Shown: positions 30,801 through 41,251 of the stretch, piece after piece
How the letters are laid out: each line of letters begins with the position of its first letter
Numbering within the stretch: the first letter of the stretch is position 1
NCBI GenBank assembly: GCA_936450465.1
Contig: OW388298.1
Coordinates: forward strand, 12,664,895 to 12,728,894
DNA length: 64,000 bases
From: Gibbula magus
Taxonomy: Eukaryota > Mollusca > Gastropoda > Trochida > Trochidae
Direction: 5' to 3'
Position numbers and translations under genes: made by a program
Notes under the pieces: generated by a model
Databases searched by the model: none
What the model saw: only the letters and a program-made list of their open reading frames with translations
What the model was told of the DNA's origin: nothing

Positions 30801-33800
30801 ACGTTGCAGCCGATGCAAGATTGATAATCTCCGTTATCTCTCCCCTCACAGCTCTCGATACAGATAGATTCCACTTGGTCTACTGGTTCTGTCGCCGAGT
30901 CACCTGATATATATCATATGGAAAAATTAATAACCCCAAATATGTAAAACAAAAATGTGATTCTGTCGGACATTTGGCTTGATTAATCACGCTCGACATG
31001 AGAAAAGTAGATTACCCACGGTATGTGACCTATTTCCTCGAAGAAAGATTACTGAAGAATACGTTTTTGACCTGAAGTTGTGATGGTACTGATTGTTTTT
31101 ACCCAATATTACCTCATGCCCTTGTGCCTGAAATAAACTACGTAATAATCTTTAGGTTTTAAAAGACAAATAAAAATGAACTACGTAATAATCTTTAGGT
31201 TTTAAATGACAAAAAATAAACATTTCTGTTGCCAAGTTGACTTATCGTTTACCACGAAAAAACCGTCAACAATTCAAAATTAATGTTAAGCGGAAATAAT
31301 TTGTAGCCTATTTTTCACGCATTGCCAGCTATTAGAGGCAGTTTCTAAAATTATCTGCCCTTGGCTCATTAAGTCAAATTGGGGCTGACCAGCGTTACGC
31401 TTGAACTGTGATCCAACTCACTGGACAGCCACTGCAGGGGTTGGACCTTGTTGCGTCACTGAGGCTAAGTAAACACACATCGGTATTACGGATCAGTGAA
31501 ACAAAGCTACTGGTTCTCTGTGGTTAGTAGCAGACCTCTGTCCTCCAGACCCTAGATAAAAATATTCAACTGACGACCAGCCCAGTCTAAAATAGAATAG
31601 CAAGTCTAGCTTCCTCAGTTCTAATCAAGGCATCTTTAGGGCTCATTGCATTTTGTATAACTATTTGAATTGTGTGTAAAACCTTCGTTTTGAAAAAAAA
31701 ACACCTTATTTCTAAGACTAAATAGTAATCTAAGTGGTCAGTGATACAAAGTTTAACATTGGTTTGAAGTAGGCTAAAATAGTCTATGGAATTTAATAAT
31801 TACCCTACTATCATTCATGTGATTTAATTATTTAAGCTTTCACTGTATTAAAAGGTATTATGTTATACATAGTCATGGGCAGATTTGAGGAACTCTTCTT
31901 TTTTACGAAACAATATAATCAACATGTTTAAAACTGTGAAAATAAAAGTCAAATATTATGTGGTTTGAGACACGCCTTGGTCACAGAATTAAGCTGAAAC
32001 CCTTAATAGTGATACAAACGATTTTTCTTCACAAAATTCAACAATATCAATGAGGACACTCAACCGATCAAGGCGTTCCATGTTTCTTCATGTTCTTTGT
32101 TATATTGATAGCTTACATCATATATGGTGACCGCGTGTGTGGTGATAGACTGAATCTGCGTAATGAAGGCATTATACCTTCCCCCATCCTCGGTTACCCA
32201 GGGTGTTATATATGCTCCGTTACTCTCCACTATATCACCAATGGGAAACTCTGTCAGCGAAATATGCACTAAAATTACCCGCCCTTGGCCGGCGTGACGA
32301 AGTCAGTAACCAAAGAAAATGCTCAATAGGATAAGACGGAAATGGTCAAGGGAGATAACCGGTGACGGATGGCTAACAAAATGACCTCGCGTGCTTTGCA
32401 ACGAAGTGATATGAATTGTCATTGGCTCGCAGGTCCAAGCTGCGTAGCGGTTTGATTGGCTCACGCCGGCCAAGGGCGGGTAATTTTAGTACAGATTTCG
32501 CTGACAGAGTTTCCCATGGGTGATATAGAGGAGAGTAACGGAGCATATGACCTTCCCCGTGACTGTAAAACATTAGAGTATAAAATACAGTCTCGGTGAT
32601 TTTTCAACAAGTCTAGACAAAGTGAACACACAAATGAAACTGAAATCTTAAAGAAGTAAAGTCACGGGATGACGTTGAGTAATTATTAAATGTCATAGAC
32701 TAAAGTCAGTTGTGAGGTTGAAGAAAACGTATACACTTACCTTAATATTAAATATTTAGTTGTATTCATATTATCTTCTAATTTCTATCTAATACAAATA
32801 AGAGAATGTTAAGTCATTTATAATTTCAATATGTCATTCAATAATTTAAAATTCAAAGCATGTTCTGTTATTTAACCATTCTTTCAGATTTATTTTTGAA
32901 GTATGTGGAACAAACAATTACGTGATACTACTCTGAACGCAATAAACATGGAGTATTCAAACTTCAAATCTGCTTATTAATTATGTGATAACTTTGGAAA
33001 CTCTCTATTGCCTTGTTTGGAGAAGCGCTAATTAAGATAGTCGTAAGTCCCATACATTAACATTGGCTTACGACTATCTTAGCGCTAAGAGAGCTTCGAA
33101 AATATGGGTTCAGGTTCAGATTCTAGATAAAATAGAACAACAATAGAGGTTAAAGTTAATGAGCATATGTCAGACAATGTATATCTTCAGTATTTGTATC
33201 TCCAAAGGGCATGGACGTGTCATTTTCATTTCTATGAAGATTTCATGAATACATATGGACAGCGGTTAATTTATGCCTTTTATTTATGCTTTAAAATGTG
33301 TGTGATCAATAATTATGAGTATTTAGACATCATTTTGGTTTGCGAAAGGGTTCTCAGTTATGCTAAGGTCAACATATTATTCCTAACCTAACCCGTCACT
33401 AACCTCTCGCTCACTTGTTCTTGTCATTGAAACTCCAAATTTTCAGTTTTCTGTACTTTGTATTTCAAATAAGGTCAAACTATCAACGATCTGTTTGCTT
33501 ATAAACGTATTTATTTATTAAAGGTGCATCCATTGTGTTTCATAACATTTTATTTGGCTTCAATACGTTCCAAAACACCATATGTGCCATATGTGCTGTT
33601 TACAATACAAACAAATTGCATATTCATCCCCAATCGGCAAACATATCATAATTACTAGTTTCTAATTAAAATCGAGTAACTTCATTGTGCATGTGCAGAA
33701 ACCGAAAGTGCACGTCCTATTTACATGCACAGAAGTTATATGACCTATTGAACATTATTAACCCAAATTTGTTATTTTGTCTAGTTTTAAAAAGATTCTA

Positions 33801-36800
33801 AAATTACGTTTGACTCATTGGCGCGCGCCACACGCGGTGCATTGTCCAGTTTTCGATCAGAAATCGATACTTTTACCTTCATATCGTCAATATACTAAGT
33901 CAAGTATCATCAAAATGGTAGTTGTCGATAACAGTTGGTACTTCTTGATAAAATAAGACCAGTTATAACGTTTGGCATGTTTGACCCCCAATAACACAAT
34001 GGATGTACCTTTAATATCGAAATTTGAAACATGCTGAAGAAGAAACTTGTGACAAATACGCTAACACTAATGAAAGTATTCCAAGCAGTGCTGAAACTAT
34101 TTTTCGAATTTTTCGAATCATTAAAGGTTACATTACAAGATAAACATAATTAAAGACCGCCCACTGTGACGAGTTACCGACAGTAACACACATAGTCATG
34201 TTCAGCGAAGCTTGACAACGAATTATTTAGTTTTTGCCTATCTTCAAATGTTCCAGGTACAAAGGGTATAAGTTTTAAGATAGTTTGAATTACATATCCT
34301 TAAAGGACACTTTATCATCTTTATAACGCAGACCTTGAATTTGCAAACACATTATTAGAAATGTATGATTTTGCCCGCGAAAAACCATCTGTTCGACAAG
34401 TTTTGATGAAGATATAAATGTTTGTAAGGACCGCAGTATAAATGAATATGTCATTGGAATATCAGCTTGGGAACATTCCCATTTGCGCCATCTAAAACGA
34501 AAATTTTCAACTGAAGGGGCATAGTTTGGTCTTTATAACTGAGAGACCTTGAATTTTAGTTACACTGAACTTTAGTTTTCAACAGTGTAAAACACGAAAT
34601 ACTTCTGTCGGAGCAAGTCGATTTTTAATGTATTTAAAGGCGCCGTAGCACGTTATTCATACTGAATAAAAGTGACCTGACGAAAAGGTAAATTAGTGTT
34701 ACCAATGGCTAAATGATACAATTTTAAAAAAGTTTTCTAAAACTAATCTACATTGTTCGGTTAAGCCATGCGAGCCAATTTCCCTTCCAGCGACCATTTT
34801 AAAGTGTTCACATTAAAATGGCCGCTCGAAGGTAATTCAAGTGGTCTGACTGATGTAGCGGTACCTAAACACTCAGAGTAGAGTTTCAAATATGGTACCA
34901 TGATAGAATGGTCAACCACCATGCTGTCTGCATTTTCAAGTTCTCATGAGACCTACAAATCTGCCTCTCACACTGAAGAGTTCCACACAACTTCGCTTTA
35001 TACGTCGCACAATTTTCTTTCAATACGGATAACCGTTTTCTATGAATACCTTTTATCGGGTCGTGTAATAAAATGTTTTACCCTCTAACATAACATTATA
35101 TTGTTTTTTTTAATTGTCAATAACAAATTTTAGAAAAGAAAATATGCAAAAACGTGCTCAAGCGCTTCTAATATGCAAATGTTGTGTACAAACGTACTAG
35201 TAAGTTCATACATCACAATAATATGTTTTATTTCCATGTTAGTTCAAACACACTCTGGGTGTAGAAATCGCATTTGGCCAGAACCTTTAAGTATTTAACA
35301 TTTAAGTAAAATAATTGTAAAATAATGAAATGTAAAATTCCCTTCATCGACTCATCAATTCTGCCTGACGTCATAAAACAAAGCATGAGGCCATTCTGAC
35401 TCTCTTATCTCATCAAAATAAGGAGATTTAACGTCTATTTTAAGAAATATGAATAGATAATTTCTTAAAAGTTCAAAGTTAAATTTGTCGAGTTTATCAC
35501 TTGTGGATTGAAAAATCTTTAATTTTATATGGTGACGTTTCTTTTGTAGCTGAGTGTATGATACTCAAGGAAATGATACTTAAAATGCTTTTTGACATTT
35601 ATTCCTTTGTTAATTATTTATCTTAAATAATCCATTTGAGGAATTCCCCTTATTTTTTACTTTAATACTTAAGTCAACTTCCGCCGCAAGTCATAAAATC
35701 TCGATCACTTGCTAATTTAAGGCTTGCTGCACTTTCTTAACTTTCCTGTGCTTTTGCTCCTGAACTCTGCTACACAGGAAAGTCAAAGAAATGTCATTGT
35801 CTAAAATTAGCCAGTGATGGATTCTGGCTTAAGTTATGCTATGCGGAGGGAAGTTGCGCTTGAGTAAAATCCCTCGGACAATATCTGGAGTCCAGTTCGA
35901 TGTTCATATCACCAACCTTTACACTCTTGACTCAGGAGCTTGTTGACGGCGCCGAGCAGAGTGTCGTACTTATCCGTCAGCTCATCGTAGCTGTCGGTCA
36001 AGCTGGTCAGCTCTGATTGTTTGGACTCGATTCTGTCCAGAATGGCCAAGATTTCCGTCACTTTATCTCTCATTTGTTTCAGATCGTCTTTCACGCTTCC
36101 TATACCAACAAAAACGGTTACAGTCCTGCACAAATCATGAAAGTCAAGGCAAGTGTCCTTGAATTCTGCTCTTTTGTAATTTTTCGGAAAATGAAATAAT
36201 GACATTAAAGACACCAAATGTTCAGCTACCTAACGGGAAAACAAAGTATCTTTATGAGGAAAGATAATTTATACGACTGGGTTCGGCAAATGTAAAATTT
36301 AAATCATTAAGAAAATTATAAAATGAAAAACAAAATGGCGTCTAAACCAAACGCTCCTACAATCGCTTTTATTAACCTGTTTAATCGTATTGCACATTTC
36401 ATAAAACAACTTTGTAAGGCTAGATTTGTTTAATGTATTTCCAACATTGGCCCGTTCATGTCGGATGACTATAATTATGACTGTGATCTTTTGAGAAAAA
36501 GCAAAATATGCACATTCACATATCGACTATTTCGTGGGTAGATGGAGCCGGGGGCGGGGGGGGGGGGGGGGGACGTTTACAATTTCGGGTAACTCAGCAA
36601 GGACTAGCAGTCAGTTAGAGTTTGTTTAAAAAAAAGTGTTATGAAGCGTGACACAATATTTGGAAATAATTAACTAAGAAACAACAACAAAAAATTCAGG
36701 AATTCTGGCTGACTTCTAGCATATCAAACAAAGCTTACCCGAATCACAAGTTGTTGGTGCTGGTTTTGTTGCTGGGTTTTCCGCAACAGGTGGTGGGACA

Positions 36801-36856
36801 AAAGCCCCGCAGGCCAAAACAAAAGTAAAAATGAAGACACACGCAGTTTTCATCAT
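27649..36856 (-). CDS. Chitin-binding gene 1: signal peptide, coiled coil, four CBM14 domains
   Basis: Six exons predicted on the minus strand: 36739-36856, 35917-36099, 30676-30903, 29661-29879, 28645-28863 and 27649-27860. All splice sites are AG/GT and all introns phase 1, and the total is 1179 bp for 392 aa. The protein has a signal peptide, a Pro/Thr linker ending TTCDS, a ~60-residue coiled coil, and four chitin-binding type-2 (peritrophin-A, CBM14) domains, one per exon. The domains follow C-x3-C-x10-C-x2-C-x5-C-x10-C-(x12 or x17)-C-x6-C. CBM14 domains bind chitin outside cells, and in molluscs they occur in shell matrix, mucus and gut linings. The coiled coil suggests oligomerisation and so multivalent binding. 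Symmetric phase-1 exons let domain number change without frame damage. Other exons in the 5-kb second intron cannot be excluded. Confidence 0.8.
28645..28863 (-). CDS. Gene 1 exon 5: third CBM14 domain
   Basis: 219 bp between acceptor 'tgtttcag' and donor 'gcag|gtccgc'. It contains the eight-Cys domain with SCEGRADGDYQSCIGCNVYA. It is almost identical to exon 4. Confidence 0.85.
29661..29879 (-). CDS. Gene 1 exon 4: second CBM14 domain
   Basis: 219 bp, with the same boundaries and phase as exon 5. The encoded domain differs from exon 5 at almost no residues, consistent with very recent duplication. Confidence 0.85.
30676..30903 (-). CDS. Gene 1 exon 3: first CBM14 domain
   Basis: 228 bp. 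The acceptor 'atatatcag' is followed by GT-GAC-TCG. The N-terminal linker (DSATEPVDQVESICIESC) differs from the GLSPTPPESICI linker of exons 4-6, but the domain body matches. The donor 'gcag|gtccgc' is the same as in exons 4 and 5. Confidence 0.85.
31133..31215. repeat. 43-bp tandem duplication
   Basis: 'ctacgtaataatctttaggt' starts at 31138 and again at 31181. Within intron 2 of gene 1. Confidence 0.85.
31216..32208. other. Intronic, no gene seen
   Basis: Part of the long second intron of chitin-binding gene 1. No coding frame or recognised repeat, apart from 'ccatcctcggttacccaggg' at 32185, which is shared with 10180-10199. Confidence 0.5.
32209..32548. mobile_element. Foldback MITE family 4 with ~90-bp inverted ends
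   Basis: 340 bp. It begins 'atatgctccgttactctcc', continuing through 'aaattacccgcccttggccgg', and ends with the inverted 'ggagagtaacggagcatat'. The interior includes 'ggtcaagggagataaccgg'. A diverged copy lies at 9918-10199. Non-coding. No clear target duplication was identified. Confidence 0.85.
32549..33517. other. Intronic, includes a small hairpin repeat
   Basis: At about 33024-33090 'aagatagtcgtaag' pairs with 'cttacgactatctt', each next to 'agcgct'. This hairpin resembles a short foldback relic. No gene is seen in the rest. Confidence 0.6.
33522..34010. mobile_element. MITE family 1, copy 3
   Basis: 489 bp. It begins 'aggtgcatccattgtgtt' and ends 'aacacaatggatgtacct', and is flanked by TTAA at 33518-33521 and 34011-34014. 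Its ends are the least eroded of the three copies. Confidence 0.92.
34638..35170. mobile_element. MITE family 3 (aggcgc ends), copy 1
   Basis: It begins TTAA-'aggcgccgtagcacg'. The interior contains 'gtgttcacattaaaatggcc' and 'atcgggtcgtgtaataaaat'. The right end, 'gtgctcaagcgcttctaa', is eroded. It is the reverse complement of 51961-52466. A third, partial copy is at about 54655-55030. Confidence 0.8.
35666..35866. mobile_element. Foldback element, ~85-bp diverged arms
   Basis: The ends 'tacttaagtcaacttcc' and inverted 'ggaagttgcgcttgagta' enclose arms that meet at 'actttcctgtg' and 'cacaggaaagt', with a loop of about 22 bp. Non-coding. It ends about 50 bp from exon 2 of gene 1. Confidence 0.75.
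35917..36099 (-). CDS. Gene 1 exon 2: coiled-coil segment
   Basis: 183 bp (61 codons), acceptor 'ttggtatag', donor 'aaag|gttggt'. It encodes SVKDDLKQMRDKVTEILAIL and continues with heptad-spaced Leu and Ile (ILDRIESKQSELTSL, YDTLLGAVNKLL), ending SQECK. In-frame read-through to the nearby TGA is possible but would leave a protein with no chitin-binding domain. Confidence 0.7.
36549..36572. repeat. Poly(G) run
   Basis: 'ccgggggcgg' followed by an uninterrupted G tract, in intron 1 of gene 1. The tract length may be unreliable in assembly. Confidence 0.9.
36739..36856 (-). CDS. Gene 1 exon 1: signal peptide and Pro/Thr linker
   Basis: ATGATG start at 36856. MMKTACVFIFTFVLACGAF is a clear signal peptide, followed by the Pro/Thr-rich linker VPPPVAENPATKPAPTTCDS. 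A consensus donor, 'g|gtaagc', lies at 36739/36738, phase 1. Confidence 0.85.
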
Positions 36857-36975
36857 TTTGGATGCTTTTCTGGATTTGGTATTGAAGCCTTAATGATTCA
36901 ACAGCTTACATGTACCAAGCACCGCCTTGATCCTGTTAATGGTGAGTTGAGGGCGCCCAAACTTTATATCAAAGG

Positions 36976-36985
36976 CCTTTTTATA
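36976..36985 (-). promoter_or_regulatory. Probable TATA box of chitin-binding gene 1
   Basis: The minus strand reads 'ctataaaaaggcc', a near-perfect TATA box, about 120 bp upstream of the exon 1 ATG. The implied start site is near 36950, giving a 5' UTR of about 95 nt. Confidence 0.65.
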
Positions 36986-36989
36986 GTCT

Positions 36990-38455
36990 GGTCGTATCAT
37001 TTAGTTTAGCTTTGTAAAATAATAACCAATCACTAAGCAGATAAAAAGTACAGGACTAATCAGAATATTTGAAACCGTAACGATTTACTACATGTTAGTG
37101 AGGAACCAATCGTCGGAAAGATTACCGTATTTGGACGCAATTACGTCGTATTTTTCGATGGGATACAAATAATAGCATTCTGGGAAACTCTGAAAGATTA
37201 TCTGTGTAAAAGAAGGCCGTAGAGTGGAATGAACTATGACACTTCCTGGTTAAAGAACCAATGGAATCGAAGAAGTCTTTGACACAGCCAAATCAGCAAT
37301 ATGTTCATCGAGAATCACCCTGTCACACGCCATACTGATTTCGCTCTGTTGGTCTAGCATTGATCTGATAGTTGATACAATGACTTGTTATGACACCGTG
37401 TTATCTACATGGAGGTACCCTCTAAAACAGTACAATCATGTTCGTTATCAGGCATGTGGTATATCAATTTACGGAGCAAACAATTTGTTTGTGACCAAAC
37501 AATGCATGATTAATACAAGCAGAAATAAAATTGTTTTCGTGTTCAACATGATATCATAAAACAATTATCAAACAACCAACACTATAGCTTTCTCAAACTT
37601 AAACCGTGCCAAGTTTTACTCATTCTGGTCAACGTTTCACGGCGTTTTTGGCAAATGATTCTACGAACTTAAAGATCCACACACCCCGACCATATCACTT
37701 TTCGGTTTTTATTCAAGCATATTCCAAGATGACGAGGATTCCACTTGATATTTGTCAATTCAACCAATAAACACCTTTTATAACGCCTTTTTAGAACGCC
37801 GCTCAATTACGCCTCATAAAACTTTTGCCGAGACCGAATTCCGCGTGCTTGGCCTTGTGACGTAATACACAGGAGTCGCTTGGCGTCTTATGACAGAATC
37901 CACTAGATTTAGCCTTACATAATTGCCTAAATAACATATTTACCTGTGTCCTTATACAACAAAATTGCATATATACACGCCCCGTAAAACGTACTACAAA
38001 TGGCAGCAGATGTCAACACTGTTTAGTACTGGATGTGACCATTGCGGAACCCGTAATTCTGCAATGTGTTTTGGAACAATTCTTATCGTTGCGGCGGCGG
38101 CGCATGTCAGATGATGAAGATGTTCAAACGTCACAGAGATCTATTACACATTTCATACGGATTATAACGGTGTTTACACGCCTCATTCATGTGGAATAAT
38201 TTTTGTTTTCACATTCGTCCTTATGCAAAATAACAAAATATATTTTCAGTGTTTTTGGTTATCAATGTAGCGATATATAATAAGTGATGTAGTTGCGTTG
38301 TTGACACTCTAACTTAGATAAATATTAAATAAATGGGGAAATCTACACGACTGAACTATAGCCGGGGTAATATTTTTTAAATTGAGAACCAAGCAACACA
38401 TGTACACACGGCAATGGTGAGTTTATCAAAGTTCTATAGTTCCAATACTTTCATT
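36990..38455. other. Intergenic upstream of gene 1, no gene seen
   Basis: No coding frame or repeat was recognised. A short GCG run ('gttgcggcggcggcgc') lies near 38091. Confidence 0.5.
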
Positions 38456-38458
38456 TGA

Positions 38459-41251
38459 AATAGACCGATCCATTAAGCCCCGCCCCCTGGCAACCGTCCC
38501 TAGCAACAGCCAACCTCGGACAAACATGCGGAAGTGTCCGAAGGACTTTTTGCTGAGAACGACATATTCTGCCGGCGACTACGGCGGTTTGAAGCTTTGT
38601 CATGTCACGGAAAAGACTAAAATGAAAATAACGATGTCTTTTGATAACAAAACTGTAAATTTTAGAACACAATCTACGTTGAAATGATATTTAAATCACA
38701 TAAAAATGGTCTACCATTACGATATAATAAGTCAGAAAGTTACTTTGCCAAGGCCGAGATTGAATACATTTCCTTCAACTTTGTCGTGACTCGCATATAT
38801 TTTTTGTGGTAAAAATATGGTGGTTAACTCAGTATAAATGTTGTCATATTTACTAAATGAATGCGGCCCTGAAGAAATCTAACTTCGACACATGTGTGTG
38901 CCCGTTCAGCCATGTTTTTGTCTATTTATAGAAACACATGGAACAACAGTAAAATATTAAATCTTCTTCAACACACGATACGTTGGATTTTCCTGAATGT
39001 TGAATAAAGAAACACATTAGAGTTGTTCTGTTTTTCCGTTGATAATTATCCAAAGTAAAAGTGTTAGACACAGACATGTGCATTTCAGACTTATATCTCC
39101 CTTTAGTCTCCAATCAATTATATATTGTTTCACTTCAGTTTTGTTTACATTTTTGCAAATAAGCCATCTAAATATAATTATTCAATAGCAGTTGTAAATA
39201 ACTAGCATAAGAAAATATTACCCTGACTGAATATGAGTTTTCCACACTAACTGAACAATCATCTTACAAATATTTTGTTGAATTTCTAGAGTTATATAGT
39301 AATGTAATGTTTATGTATGTAAAAGCTGCTTATGATGTTTAAATATTGTTTGATGAAATCAAGATAAATATGTGCTGTTATATGTATAAATTGTATGTAT
39401 AAGAACATACCATTTATAATAATCATTCAATAAATCATGAAAATATGTTACAAAATTAATATGAGCACTTCCATGCACTGAAGATGATTTACAATAAAAA
39501 TGTATATCATGATATAATATTCTGAACAACCAGTCATTAAACTTTAAAATAATATTTTATGTAGAATTTCAGGGTTTATTATATTCATGAATATATAAGA
39601 TAATTAACAATCAATAAGTACACTATACAAAAACAACAAATAAGGTACAAGTTGTCATGCTGCTTTATTTACTTAGATTCAAAAGGATGTTCAGCTTGAT
39701 AATATCATACAGCCTGTAGATTACCTTATTTCTTCGGATCTTACAAGTGAGTCTGAAAAATAAAAAAAATAATTGTTAACATGCATAAAATTTGTGCAAT
39801 TATTGAAATTATTCTCTTAATTGTTATCTTATTGTGAACTTGAAAATGTTATAAATATTTTGGCAAATTTTATAACTGAAAATTAAATTGTAATTTTCCA
39901 ATTTTCCACACTTTCAAAGTGAGTACTAGCAATGATAAATCCAAAAAGTCACAGATGCATATTAAATAAATAATTTAAAAAAAAATCCAAATAACAAATG
40001 GTTCAAGGTTTAACTAATCCAATTTTAAGCTGCTGCCTATGTGAAATGTACATCCCAGGTTATATATGTTTTAGCTAGTCATAACAATATGATTCATTCT
40101 TATCAATAGACATTAACATTCACCCTTGTCAGACTATTATTATTATATGACAAATTAAGTATTTAAATAGAAAATAATGCCATGTACAAGTATGTGTCCC
40201 TATTTGCAAAATATGTATTATTGGGATCAAATGGACTACATGTACAAATGTAATTACTAAATGGGGTTATATGTTCATACTTACTATGCTAACCAATGGC
40301 TTTATTTTCATCAAATGTTTAGCCTTGATGACACTTCAAACATTGGCTGATTGAATCTGTTATCCCATCAAGGTGTCACACATTTTGAATCTGAACATAT
40401 AAAACCAAATCAATTTAGTATGATGATTTAATCAAACTTGAAAATATTTAGATCATAATATTGTTATTTATTTTTTGGATTTCAATAAAATGTTCTAGAA
40501 ATATAACATATGTAAAAAAAAAAAAAACATTCAAAGCTTACCTGCACATGGCTAACTAAATTCCAATTTCATTACAGTATTTCATTGATATATATAAATT
40601 CATAAAAAAAAGAAAGTATATTTGATTAATTTCATTTGTGTTGACTGTAGATCAAACTGTCATTGTTGTCGACAGTAGGCATAGAAATGTATTTACATAA
40701 GGCCTACTGTAAAGTACAGAACTGACTAAAGTGACATATGGTTTCCTGAATCCTGAAAACACCAGGAAAGTGTAAATGTGTTTACTTTCAAAACTTTGTT
40801 CATAGATTTTTGTAGAATATAAAAAAAACAAATATTCTGTTAAATAAATCGGCCTGTGATAAAGTCACCATGAACCTAAAATAGCAACTATTGTTTACGC
40901 ATTGCAAACAAATATTTTCAAGTTTTTGATGTAAACAAACTAAGCTTGGCATGTACTCACCTCGATCCTCATTTTGTGATTGTATCTCTCCGATTTGAAT
41001 GAGAAATAGTTCATTTCATGTGCATTTCCGATTAGGTGGGTCAACCTCTCAAGCTTCAAACACAGTGTCATCGATATTTTACGCATGGCAAGGCTGATTT
41101 CATTCGGAAAACGTATCGACGACTCCCTTCCGTCAGGCAGAGAACCCGCCATATTGCTTGTTGATGTCCGAGGAAGTCTCAGTAGGTCAATAATACGGTG
41201 CGCTGATTGGTTGAAAACTCGTAGGGGCGGGGCTTAATGGATCGGTCTATT
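38459..41251. mobile_element. 2.8-kb AT-rich segment bracketed by 28-bp perfect inverted repeats
   Basis: 38459-38486 ('aatagaccgatccattaag' then 'ccccgcccc') is exactly inverted at 41224-41251. The interior is markedly AT-rich between about 38690 and 40930. The match stops abruptly after 28 bp on both sides. No target-site duplication is evident. It could be a non-autonomous DNA transposon or a locus with inverted GC-box promoters. The repeat itself contains a GC box (ccccgcccc). Confidence 0.5.
39741..41152 (-). CDS. Possible two-exon micro-gene, 67 aa, unrecognised
   Basis: Exon 1 (40961-41152) starts 'caatATGGCGGG' and encodes MAGSLPDGRESSIRFPNEIS through NHKMRIE. It ends at a consensus donor, 'gag|gtgagt', phase 0. 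A plausible exon 2 (from 39752) follows a long T-rich tract and 'tttttcag', and encodes THL then TAA (39741-39743). AATAAA lies 72 bp downstream (minus strand, 39664-39669). A CCAAT box ('aaccaatcag') and the GC box of the inverted repeat lie upstream. I do not recognise the protein: no signal peptide, basic, probably helical. The splice signals and promoter-like context favour a real transcript, but this is unconfirmed. Confidence 0.4.

Larger units (their letters stand above)
27640..30903. repeat. Four tandem ~1.0-kb exon+intron units inside chitin-binding gene 1
   Basis: Unit ends at exon boundaries 27860, 28863, 29879 and 30903 give periods of 1003, 1016 and 1024 bp, and the exon starts at 28645, 29661 and 30676 are 1016 and 1015 bp apart. 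Each unit carries one CBM14 exon plus its intron with landmarks such as 'gatgcatttgattatgacac' and 'caacatgacccctaccatgtt'. The two middle introns are nearly identical and the oldest is visibly diverged. The identical plus-strand ORFs at 29491 and 30506 are by-products. Confidence 0.95.

Noticed and set aside
33167..33391. 74-aa plus-strand ORF in intron 2 of gene 1
   Set aside because: AT-rich composition, no motif, and no splice or promoter context to support it.
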